Shown here: positions 1-9,663 of the stretch, in pieces
Layout of the letters: every line of letters starts with the position of its first letter
Position numbering within the stretch: position 1 is the stretch's first letter
Assembly: GCA_050743075.1 (NCBI GenBank)
Contig: JBOGDS010000042.1
Location: forward strand, 1-30,084
Source: JBOGDS01 sp050743075
GTDB taxonomy: Bacteria; Actinomycetota; Actinomycetes; Jiangellales; Jiangellaceae
Length of the DNA: 30,084 bases
Reading direction: 5' to 3'
Made by a program: the position numbers and the translations under genes
Notes under the pieces: generated by a model
What the model was told of the DNA's origin: nothing
Seen by the model: the letters and a program-made list of their open reading frames with translations, nothing else
The model's database searches: none

Positions 1-19
1 GGTCTCGGAATTCGAGACC
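1..19. repeat. Short perfect hairpin at window edge
   Basis: A perfect 7-bp inverted repeat (GGTCTCG / CGAGACC) surrounds a 5-nt loop GAATT. It lies 22 nt beyond the stop codon of the minus-strand gene ending at 41, where a factor-independent terminator hairpin would be expected. No T-tract is visible because the window ends. The sequence also happens to carry two inverted GGTCTC sites around GAATTC, so a cloning or adapter origin cannot be excluded. Confidence 0.4.
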
Positions 20-40
20 AGGGGGCGACAGAACAAGGGG

Positions 41-1612
41 TCACGCCGCCGACCGGTGGGCCTGGCCACCGGGCCGCTCGACCGACGACGGCTCGGTCGG
101 CGCCTCGGCCACCCAGACCGCAGGCACGGCCCGGTCGTCGATGCGTAGCGCGATGGGGTCGCCCGGCGCCATCGTCCCGGCCACGAGGATCTCCCGACTC
201 CCGGTGAGCGCGGGCGGCCACCGGCTGGCGTACCCCTCGAGCACGCGAGCGACGCAGCTGGCCGTCGGGGCGTCGGGGACGGCCAGGGCGACGGTGTTGG
301 CGTTGGTGACCCTCCAACTGTCGACCGGGTGCCAGCCTCGTCGGGCGACCCGCCGGTTGCGCCGGGTGACCGACAGCCACGACACGAACACGATCGCCGC
401 GGCGAAAGCCGGCAGCCAGGCCCACACCTGGGGCTCGGCCGCGTCGTAGGGCTCGGACGCGACGCGGATGTTGTCCGGGTCGGACGGATCGACCCGCAGG
501 GCGACGGTCGTACCCTCGGGATGGAGGTCCGGGTCGTCCAGGGCGACCACGACGCGGCGCGCCTCGATGTCGTCCGGCAGGCGGTAGTCGACCACGACCT
601 CCCCGAAGGCCAGGCCACCGTCGACCACCCGCCCGAGCACCAGCACGTCGGAGCGGTCGGCCCGGGCGGCGATCCTCCCGTTCAGCATGGTCGTCACCGA
701 GACCAGACTGCCGAGGAGGACGCTCCCGCCGAGCGCCAGCGCCAGCAACGGCGGCACCGACCGCCACGGGGGCGGCCACGTCGGCGCGGGGAGCGCGGCC
801 GGCGCGGACCGAGCCGGGAGCACGCCCGTCGGGGCCGGGCCGGGCCCGGTCGATCTCGTGGTCGACGGCCACACCGACCAGGTCGACCCTGTCCGCCACG
901 ACGCCCGCCCCCGCGGCCACAGCACGGTGCCGTCGGCGACGCGGGCCACCACCGCGCCCAACGGTCGGGGCGACCCCTTGACCTCGACCGGGTAGCTGCG
1001 CTCCAGGGGGACGCCTCCGGTGCTCAGCAGGGCCACCGAGGCCAACGCGGCCCCTCCGGCCGGGGCGTCGAGTGGGAACAGGTCGACGGCCACGTGCGGC
1101 CGCAGGCGACCGGTCGACCGCAGGACACCGGTCATCGAGTACGACGGGCCCGCCGCGGTCATCAGCCGCTCGCTGCGTCGGACGCCGATGGCGCGCCCGA
1201 GGAAGAAGACGAGGGGCAGGGCGACCAGGCCGAGCTCAAACCCGACGGAGTCGGTGGCCCGGTGGCGGTCGCCGACCAGGGTTACGCGCGTCGGGTCGTC
1301 GACCGAGATCTCGATCGGCACCTGGGCCTCAGGCTCCGGGGCCCGATCGATATCCGACAGGGCCATGACCGCGCGGATCCGCTCCTGCCGCATGGGGTGC
1401 TCGAAGGCAACGGGCACCTCGGCGCCGCCGTCGTAGTCGGCGTCGACGTCGGCGACGGCTCGCGGCCCGTCGTCGAAGGCCTGGTCGACCCGCGACGACG
1501 ACACGAGGTCGTCGAGAAAGATCCAGGCCGTCGCGCCGGCGACGATCACGACCCACCACAACGGCCGTCTGACGAACCGGCGGGCGGCGTCGGGCCGCCC
1601 GACGGGGTTCAC
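41..1612 (-). CDS. Membrane protein with DUF3592-like extracytoplasmic segments
   Basis: The protein has about 523 residues. Four hydrophobic stretches are visible: near residue 20 (LWWVVIVAGATAWIF), near 130 (VGFELGLVALPLVFFLG), around 285 (VPPLLALALGGSVLLGSLV) and around 395 (VWAWLPAFAAAIVFVSWL). Between them lie beta-rich stretches of the DUF3592 kind, for example the part with VVDYRLPDD followed by a VALRVDPSDPDNIR motif. I chose the GTG at 1612 because it overlaps the TGA of the upstream gene (GTGA); the open frame runs further upstream but is there a shadow of that gene. Residues about 230-275 are rich in W, T, S and P and read more like ordinary protein in another frame, so a compensated frameshift or a low-complexity linker is possible. 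Function is unknown. It is probably translationally coupled to the gene ending at 1609. Confidence 0.6.
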   Translation of the reverse strand: MNPVGRPDAARRFVRRPLWWVVIVAGATAWIFLDDLVSSSRVDQAFDDGPRAVADVDADYDGGAEVPVAFEHPMRQERIRAVMALSDIDRAPEPEAQVPIEISVDDPTRVTLVGDRHRATDSVGFELGLVALPLVFFLGRAIGVRRSERLMTAAGPSYSMTGVLRSTGRLRPHVAVDLFPLDAPAGGAALASVALLSTGGVPLERSYPVEVKGSPRPLGAVVARVADGTVLWPRGRASWRTGSTWSVWPSTTRSTGPGPAPTGVLPARSAPAALPAPTWPPPWRSVPPLLALALGGSVLLGSLVSVTTMLNGRIAARADRSDVLVLGRVVDGGLAFGEVVVDYRLPDDIEARRVVVALDDPDLHPEGTTVALRVDPSDPDNIRVASEPYDAAEPQVWAWLPAFAAAIVFVSWLSVTRRNRRVARRGWHPVDSWRVTNANTVALAVPDAPTASCVARVLEGYASRWPPALTGSREILVAGTMAPGDPIALRIDDRAVPAVWVAEAPTEPSSVERPGGQAHRSAA

Positions 1613-2175
1613 ACCACGGTCGACTGGGCCACCGGCTCCTGAACGTCGTCGGCGGTGGCGGCGGTGTCGGCGGCGGGCTCGCGCCCGGCCTCGGCCACGG
1701 CGGTCGCCTCGGCCTCGTCCACCGGCATCCTCGTCCCGGCCAGGCTGCGACGCACCGACCGGTCCCACGTCAGCAGCACGACCTGGCGCCACATCAGCCA
1801 GATCGCTCCGAGCGTGAGGAGGGCGAAGGCCACGGCGACGATCCGGCCCCGCTCGGCCGCGTGCACCGAGTCGATCAGTCCGACGGCGATCCCGCACACG
1901 GTCGTGGGCAGGGCGATGAAGGCGGCCGAGGCCCAGCCGCGCGCCAGCCCGATGGCGGCGACGATGGCGCCGAACATGGCGACCGATCCGAGGCCCTGCG
2001 CCCAGATCCGGTGCTCGGGGCACAGCAGGTCGGTGAAGAGGAACGCGCTGAAGAGGATCGCCAGCCCCGCGCTGAGGGCCGTCGTCAGCCCCGGCCCGGG
2101 CCCGGCCGGTGGACGGCCGGGCCCGTCACGATCGGTCCACGCCACCACACCGTCGGAACGCCACGACGTCGCCAT
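1609..2175 (-). CDS. Small polytopic membrane protein of unknown function
   Basis: A 188-residue protein starting with ATG (MATSWRSDG). It has four clear hydrophobic segments: TALSAGLAILFSAFLFTDLL, LGSVAMFGAIVAAIGLA, ASAAFIALPTTVCGIAVGLI and IVAVAFALLTLGAIWLMW. A charged, Ala/Glu-rich cytoplasmic-type tail follows (residues about 145-188). The stop overlaps the GTG of the next minus-strand gene by one base pair in a GTGA arrangement, so the two are likely co-transcribed and coupled. I do not recognise a family. The overlap and matching hydrophobic character suggest the two products act together at the membrane, which is inference only. Confidence 0.6.
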   Translation of the reverse strand: MATSWRSDGVVAWTDRDGPGRPPAGPGPGLTTALSAGLAILFSAFLFTDLLCPEHRIWAQGLGSVAMFGAIVAAIGLARGWASAAFIALPTTVCGIAVGLIDSVHAAERGRIVAVAFALLTLGAIWLMWRQVVLLTWDRSVRRSLAGTRMPVDEAEATAVAEAGREPAADTAATADDVQEPVAQSTVV

Positions 2176-2213
2176 GCCGAAACCCTACTCCTGCGGCGCG
2201 GCCCCAGACCCGG

Positions 2214-2775
2214 CTACGGCACGTCGGACCGCTCGGCCTCCTTGATCAGTTGCCGCCCGTCCGATGGGGTGATGATCCGATCGTCCACCAGCCCCTCGAC
2301 GCTGGCCTCGACCTGGCGCACGTAAGCGCCGTGATTGGGGTAGAGGGCGTCGAGCTGAGCCTGGGTGAACGGCCGCTCCCACCCGGCGATGAAGCAGAAC
2401 GACGCACCGGTGGCGCTCCCGAACCAGGTGCTGGTGGGCACGTCCAGGTACGGCGACCCCAGGCCACCCTCGACGTTGCCGAACTCGTCGACCACGGGCG
2501 CGCCGTTGACGACGGTGATGGGGTCGGCGCTGGGTGGCGCGACGTCGTCGCGCACCCAGTGATCGAGGTTGGTGTGAGGATGGCGTCGAAGAAGATCCTG
2601 CCCGGGAACCGGCTGCGCGGCGGCCCCTCGTTGCACGCCTGGGGTGGGACGGCGCGGCCGGCCCGCACGATGTCGTCCGGTGCGGCCGAGAAGTGGAGCT
2701 CGCCCCGACGGGCGAGGTGACGGCCATCGAGGCGAGCACGAACATGCTCACGAAGAGCCTGCGACCGATGGGCAT
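2214..2775 (-). pseudogene. Remnant of an Abhydrolase_10-type secreted hydrolase: signal peptide plus C-terminal tail
   Basis: An ATG at 2775, preceded by a GAGAGGGGG ribosome-binding site, opens a good signal peptide (MPIGRRLFVSMFVLASMAVT, then SPVGA). The frame then breaks. In a second frame there is ELHFSAAPDD, followed by a PPQACNEGPPRSRF motif; in a third, LDHWVRDDVAPPSADPI leading to LGSPYLDVPTSTWFG and a C-terminal ALYPNHGAYVRQVEA segment, ending at 2214. These match the last part of the alpha/beta hydrolase domain family PF20091, whose members usually have over 400 residues. Some 300 central residues, including the nucleophile region, are missing, and there are two frame changes (near 2697 and 2570). 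It is a decayed gene, not a small functional one. Confidence 0.7.
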
Positions 2776-2873
2776 CACGGTCCCCCTCTCGCCGGCCGAC
2801 CTCCTCCAGCCGTGTGCGTGACTGTGTCGTCTCGCTGCGTCCTCGTCAACTCCCGCCTCAGCCGACGGCGCCG

Positions 2874-3088
2874 TCAACCCGCATCGGGCGCTCCTTGGCT
2901 GCGGGCCGCGGTCAACACCGCCCGGGTCGCGGCGCCGGCGGCGGCGGGGTCGGCCGCCAGTCGCGGCCGCAGCTCGTCGGACAGGATCTCGACCGACGAG
3001 GGGCACCGCACGCCGTGGCCGTCGATGAGACGGACGAACCGCTCGAGGTCGAAGCTGCCATCGCCCGGGAGGCGCCGCCGGTGGATCG
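2874..3088 (-). pseudogene. C-terminal fragment of a sugar-phosphate isomerase/epimerase-type TIM barrel
   Basis: On the minus strand a frame without its own start reads RRRLPGDGSFDLERFVRLID, then VEILSDELR, then a helix ATRAVLTAAR and a stop at 2874. This is the usual last beta-strand and helix of xylose-isomerase-like TIM barrels (AP_endonuc_2 superfamily): the GDGxFDL motif, and VEILSDELR where full-length relatives carry VEVLSDELR. Only about 70 of roughly 270 residues remain. The homology stops abruptly at about 3088, where an endonuclease remnant in opposite orientation begins, so a recombination junction lies there. Confidence 0.6.
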
Positions 3089-3443
3089 CACTACTCGCTG
3101 CGCATGCACCGATTCCGGCGCCTGGCGATGTACACCGCGGTCATCATCGACGGTGGCTCGGCCCGCAACGTGCGCCGGGCCCGAGGACTACTGGAAGGTC
3201 GTCGCCGTGGTCGACGACGAGACCGAGCGACTGTCGGCGACCGGCTACGTCGTGAGCCAGCGTGACTTCATGGACGACCTCGAGTTCGCGTTCGGGCCCT
3301 TCCAGACCTACCAGGTCCCGGTCGCGACCATCGAAGAGCAGACGCGTCTCGACTTCGGCGACCTGAAGGACTTCGACCCGCTCGCCGGTACGGAGACATC
3401 CCCGATCCGGCCGTTGACGACGCTCGCTGACATCACGCTGTAG
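3089..3443 (+). pseudogene. DNA/RNA non-specific endonuclease remnant lacking its active site
   Basis: The first frame (3089-3190) reads HYSLRMHRFRRLAMYTAVII and DGGSARNV, which is the early beta-sheet part of the Serratia-type ββα-metal nuclease family (PF01223). The frame then shifts to PEDYWKVVAVVDDE, YVVSQRDFMDDLE, FGPFQTYQVPVATIE and LDFGDLKDFDPL, the family's C-terminal part. The intervening ~100 residues with the catalytic DRGH motif and the metal-binding Asn are gone, as is any N-terminus. The product cannot be an active nuclease. Its last 11 bp overlap the end of the convergent deaminase gene. Confidence 0.7.
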
Positions 3444-4788
3444 CGGACCCGCGTTCCGAGCCGGTACCGGGCGCAGGGCCGCGTTCTGTCGGCCCGTCAG
3501 GCCACAGCCGGCGGGCGCGGCGGGCAAGGTCCCGGCGCAGCGCCGGCATGTCAGCGCCGACCAGGTGCCCGTCGCGAACCACGTACCCGCCCTCCACGAA
3601 CACATGCCGAGCCCGCCGTTCCGGGCCGAGCACCAGCCCGGCCAGCGGGTCGAGCACATCTGCGAGGTCGTCGCCCGGCCAGACCACGACGTCGGCGCGG
3701 TACCCGGGCTCCAGCCGCCCGATGTCGTCGCGGCCGAGGCAGCGGGCCCCGCCCTCCGTAGCGATCCGCAGCACGTCGGTAGGCCCGAACGTCGTCGCCG
3801 ACAGGTCCCGCTGCCGCGCGAGGAACAAGGCCATCCGCATCTCGGGGAACAGGGTGCCGATCTCGTTGCTGGCCACCCCGTCGACGCCGAGACCCACCGG
3901 CGCGCCAGCCGCCGTCAGGTCGACCACGCGGGCGATGCCCGATCCGAGTCGGCAGTTGCTCGACGGGCAGTGGGCGATCCCAGTGCCCGTCGCCCCGAGC
4001 CGGGCCACCTCAGCGTCGTCGAAGTGGATGCCGTGCGCAACCCAGACGTCGGAGGCGATCCAGCCCAGGTCGTCGAGCACTCCGAGCGGCCGCTTGCCGA
4101 AACGGACCAGGCAGTTCTCTTCCTCGTCGAGGGTCTCCGCCAGGTGGGTGTGCAGGCGCAGACCGAGGCTCCGGGCCAGGGCGGCGGACTCGCTCATCAG
4201 CTCCGTCGTGACGCTGAACGGGCTGCACGGGGCCACCGTGATGCTGATCCGTTCGCCGTCGTGGAGCCGCTCGTATACCGACTGCGTCGAGGCGAGGATG
4301 GCGTCGAGGTCTTCCACCACCGAGTCCGGCGGCAACCCGCCCTTGCTCTCACCCAGGTCCATCGAGCCGCGGGCGATATGCGCGCGGATGCCGATGCGCC
4401 GGGCCGAGCGGGCGATCGCGTCGAACACCGAGTCGTCGCCGTCTGGCACCACGTAGTGGTGGTCGGCCGCCGTCGTGCAGCCGCTCAACGCCAGCTCCCC
4501 CAGCGCCACGGCGGCCGCCGCCTCGACGTCCTCCGGCGTGACCTGCGCCCACACCGGGTACAGCGTGACCAGCCACTCGAACAGCGTGCTGTCGCAGGCC
4601 CAGCCGCGGGTCATCCACTGATAGAAGTGGTGGTGCGTATTGACCAGCCCGGCTGTGACGATGTCGCCGTCAACCCGGACGACCTCGTCACCCTCTTCCG
4701 CCGGCATCGACCCGACGGCCGTGATGCGGCCCTCGGACATGGCGACGTCGCCCGGCCACCTCGCGCCGCGCAGGACCGTCCGGCTCAC
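3433..4788 (-). CDS. guaD: 8-oxoguanine deaminase / guanine deaminase family amidohydrolase
   Basis: A 451-residue amidohydrolase-superfamily enzyme that would hydrolytically deaminate guanine or 8-oxoguanine to xanthine or urate. The metal motif HHHFYQW (His52/His54) is followed by SGCTTAADHHYVVP, RGSMDLGESKGGLPPDSVVE, LHTHLAETLDEE, VAHGIHFDD, AHCPSSNCRLGSGI and GLGVDG. The GGLPPDSVVED and CPSSNxRLGSGI signatures are those I associate with the 8-oxoguanine deaminase/hydroxydechloroatrazine-hydrolase-like subgroup rather than classical GuaD. The GTG start at 4788 overlaps the permease stop (GTGA), so the two are coupled. The last ~25 residues run into the neighbouring endonuclease debris and look non-conserved. 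The family call is firm; guanine versus 8-oxoguanine as substrate is not. Confidence 0.85.
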   Translation of the reverse strand: MSRTVLRGARWPGDVAMSEGRITAVGSMPAEEGDEVVRVDGDIVTAGLVNTHHHFYQWMTRGWACDSTLFEWLVTLYPVWAQVTPEDVEAAAAVALGELALSGCTTAADHHYVVPDGDDSVFDAIARSARRIGIRAHIARGSMDLGESKGGLPPDSVVEDLDAILASTQSVYERLHDGERISITVAPCSPFSVTTELMSESAALARSLGLRLHTHLAETLDEEENCLVRFGKRPLGVLDDLGWIASDVWVAHGIHFDDAEVARLGATGTGIAHCPSSNCRLGSGIARVVDLTAAGAPVGLGVDGVASNEIGTLFPEMRMALFLARQRDLSATTFGPTDVLRIATEGGARCLGRDDIGRLEPGYRADVVVWPGDDLADVLDPLAGLVLGPERRARHVFVEGGYVVRDGHLVGADMPALRRDLARRARRLWPDGPTERGPAPGTGSERGSATA

Positions 4789-6710
4789 GATGGCTCGGCT
4801 GGAATGCGGTCCGGCTCCTCGACGAGGTCGAGCAGTCGCAGATTGGCAATCTTGGCGATCTCGACCAGGGCCGTCGCCTGCTCAGCGGCTGGGGAGTTGT
4901 TCAGCCGGGTGTTGCCCGACCGCAGGATCGTCTCCTTGGTGTTCTCACGCACCGCGATGATCAACGGGAAGCCGAACCTGGTTCGGTATTCGGAGGTGAG
5001 GCCGTCGAGGCTGTGGTGCTCGTCGCTGTCGAGCCGGTCGAGCCCAGCGAACGCCTGATCCTTCACGGACAGCACCGAGGCGCTGCTGTCGCCGCGGAAG
5101 ACGCTGCCGATGTCCGGATACGCGCCGATGAGCTCGAGCTGCTGATCGGACGAAGCCTCGAACATCACGTCATGGAAGGCCCGCCGCAGTGCGTACACGT
5201 CCCCGAACGGACGGGCGTCGTACGCCTGCTCGGCAATCCAGGGCGGGCCCTGGAACAGCCCGCCGAACTCCGCCACGAACTGCTCGCGGCTCATCTGGTT
5301 GACCTGGTCGATGCTCAGTACATCGTCGTGCTGAGGGGTCGGCAACACCTTGGTCACCAGATTGCTCTTGCCGCCCCACACGTTGAAGATCAGGTTGAGC
5401 AGGATCGCGGTGATGCTTCCCATGGTGATGCCACTGGTGATGATGGTCCGCACCTCTACAGAGAAGTTGGCGAAGATCGTGGGGTACACCGTCGGCGTGA
5501 TCGCCATGGCCAGGCTGACCGCCAGGATGATGACGTTGCGCTCGTCGTGGAAATCGACCCGGCGCAGGATCTGGATCCCGACTACGGCGACGGTGCCGAA
5601 CAGCACGTACGCCGCGCCGCCCAGCACCGGCGGCGGGATCGCCGCCACGGCGGCGCCGACCTTGGGCAAGATGCCGATGATCATCATGAACAGGCCGGCG
5701 GTCGCGACCACGTAGCGACTCCTGACCTTCGTCAGCCGGACCAAGCCGACGTTCTCGGCGAAGGCGGTGTAGGGGAACGAGTTGAGCACCCCACCCAGAG
5801 TCGTCGCCAAACCGTCGGCGCGCAGTGCACGAGCGACGTCGGTCTTGTCGACCGGCTTCTCGACGATGTCGGACAACGCGAAGACATCGCCGGTGGTCTC
5901 GACCATCGTGATCAGCATCACGATGACCATCGCGATGATGGCCGCAGCGTTGAAGGTGGGAGCCCCGAAGTGGAACGGCGTGGTCACCCCGAACAGGTCC
6001 GCCTCGCCGACCCGGCTGAAATCGGTGAACCCGAAGATCGCCCCCACGGCCGTCCCGACGACGAGCCCGATGAGTACTGCGATCGTCGCCACGAAGCCCC
6101 GGAAGAACCGGTAAAGCGCCAGGATGAACACCAGCGTGAAGCCGGCCAACGCCAGGTTGTCGAGGTCGCCGAACGTTTCGTCCGCCAGGCTGGCACCGCC
6201 GCCGCCGGCGTCGAGAGCCGCCACCGAGAGCAGCACGACGCCGATGATCGTGATGACCGTGCCCGTGACGACCGGCGGGAACAGCCGGATGAGGTTGGCG
6301 AAGAACGGGGCGACCAGGAACGTGACGATCCCGGCGATGATGACGGCGCCGAAGATCGCGCGCAGCCCAGGCACCCCCCCGCCTTCGGCCAGCCCGATGG
6401 CGATCATCGGTGACACCGCAGCGAACGTCACGCCCTGCAGCAATGGCAGCCGGACCCCGATCTTCCAGAACCCGATGGTCTGGAGGATCGAGGCGATGCC
6501 GCAGGTGAACAGGTCGGCGTTGATCAGGAACCCGAGCTGCTCAGGCGTCAAGCCGATCGCGGTCGCGAGCAGGATCGGCACGATGACGGCCCCGGCATAG
6601 AACGCCAACACGTGCTGGAAGCCGTAGATCGCGAGCTTCGGTGCCGGAAGCAGTTGGTCGACGGGGTGCACCGCAGGCTTCTCCTGGGTGGGTGCGACGT
6701 CCTGCGCCAT
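4785..6710 (-). CDS. Xanthine/uracil permease (NCS2) fused to a C-terminal UraD-like domain
   Basis: A 641-residue two-domain protein. Residues about 1-455 form an NCS2/nucleobase-cation symporter with multiple membrane helices, beginning LAIYGFQHVLAFYAGAVIVP, and including LPLLQGVTFAAVSPMIAIG, VETTGDVFALSDIV and FPYTAFAENVGLV. Such carriers import xanthine, urate or uracil. Residues about 463-641 form an OHCU-decarboxylase (UraD) fold: MSREQFVAEFGGLFQGPPWI, then SVKDQAFAGLDRL, YRTRFGFPLIIAVRENTKE and LVEIAKIANLRLLDL. The usual AHPxxG histidine is Tyr531 (AYPDIG), and the Glu that follows 20 residues later is Asp551. An intact UraD lies at 10683-11204, so this cytoplasmic domain may bind rather than decarboxylate. 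RBS AGGGGAGG precedes the ATG. The gene lies 63 nt after the xanthine dehydrogenase Mo subunit. Confidence 0.9.
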   Translation of the reverse strand: MAQDVAPTQEKPAVHPVDQLLPAPKLAIYGFQHVLAFYAGAVIVPILLATAIGLTPEQLGFLINADLFTCGIASILQTIGFWKIGVRLPLLQGVTFAAVSPMIAIGLAEGGGVPGLRAIFGAVIIAGIVTFLVAPFFANLIRLFPPVVTGTVITIIGVVLLSVAALDAGGGGASLADETFGDLDNLALAGFTLVFILALYRFFRGFVATIAVLIGLVVGTAVGAIFGFTDFSRVGEADLFGVTTPFHFGAPTFNAAAIIAMVIVMLITMVETTGDVFALSDIVEKPVDKTDVARALRADGLATTLGGVLNSFPYTAFAENVGLVRLTKVRSRYVVATAGLFMMIIGILPKVGAAVAAIPPPVLGGAAYVLFGTVAVVGIQILRRVDFHDERNVIILAVSLAMAITPTVYPTIFANFSVEVRTIITSGITMGSITAILLNLIFNVWGGKSNLVTKVLPTPQHDDVLSIDQVNQMSREQFVAEFGGLFQGPPWIAEQAYDARPFGDVYALRRAFHDVMFEASSDQQLELIGAYPDIGSVFRGDSSASVLSVKDQAFAGLDRLDSDEHHSLDGLTSEYRTRFGFPLIIAVRENTKETILRSGNTRLNNSPAAEQATALVEIAKIANLRLLDLVEEPDRIPAEPS

Positions 6711-6773
6711 GGTGGTCCTCCCCTTCTCGACCGCGGTCGGGACCGCGATGCGATGGTCGGTCGTCGGTTCGAG

Positions 6774-9084
<2,311 letters not shown>

Positions 9085-9098
<14 letters not shown>

Positions 9099-9663
9099 GC
9101 AGACGCTCCTCCTGTGCTTGGCGGAAGGCGGCGAAGATCCGGCCGTACCCGGTGCAGCGGCACAGGTTGCCGGAGATCGCCTCGCGAAGCTCGAGCTCGT
9201 CGGCCGCCACGTTGCGGTCGAGCAGGTCGTGGATGGCCACCACCATGCCGGGGATGCAGAAGCCGCACTGCACGGCGCCCTGGTCGACGAAGGCGCGCTG
9301 CACGTCCGTGAGCGTCCCGTCCTGGGCCAGGTCCTCGATGGTCGCGACCTGGCTGCCGACCGCGTCGGCCGCGAGCACGCAGCAGGACGCCAGCAGCCTG
9401 CCATCCAACAGCAGCGAGCAGGATCCGCATTCGCCCTGCTCGCAGGCGTTCTTGCTGCCCGGCTGGCCGAGCCGCTCACGCAGGACGTACAGCAGGCTCT
9501 CGCCGATCCAGGCGTCGGTGACCGGCATCTCCCGGCCGTTGACCGTCAGCGTGTAGTCGAGGGTCACCTGCCGGTCCGCGGTCGGCACCGGGTAGTCCGT
9601 CAGCCCCAGGGTGCCGTCCGACGTGGTCGGGTCGTGCAGGGCGTCGCTGGGCTGCTGGGTCAT
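9085..9663 (-). CDS. Xanthine dehydrogenase, [2Fe-2S] subunit
   Basis: A 192-residue iron-sulfur subunit carrying electrons between the Mo and FAD subunits. A ferredoxin-like N-terminal half has the plant-type cluster motif CEQGECGSCSLLLDGRLLAS followed by Cys. The C-terminal four-helix half has CGFCIPG and CRCTGYGRI, binding the second cluster. The first ~35 residues before VTLDYTLTVNGRE are a hydrophilic extension. The ATG at 9663 overlaps the TGA of the FAD subunit (ATGA), which fixes the start; the open frame extends upstream but only as a shadow. It overlaps the Mo subunit downstream. Confidence 0.93.

Noticed and set aside
1613..2023. Extension of the first minus-strand gene to 2023
   Set aside because: The extra ~137 residues are Arg/Gly/His-rich and overlap the real membrane-protein gene 1609-2175 in another frame; the GTGA overlap gives a better start at 1612.
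5013..6413. A 466-codon plus-strand frame opposite the permease gene
   Set aside because: Composition (Asp/Arg/His/Gln repeats) is that of a shadow; the opposite strand encodes a clear NCS2 permease.
6711..6773. GACCGCGGTC palindrome between the xdh Mo subunit and the permease
   Set aside because: Short GC-rich palindromes are common in this composition; no match to the TTCCG-N5-CGGAA motif and no promoter boxes seen.
9099..9479. Upstream extension of the xanthine dehydrogenase Mo subunit to 9479
   Set aside because: The added segment lies inside the Fe-S subunit and has no similarity to Mo-subunit N-termini; GTG 9098 with AGGAG is the better start.
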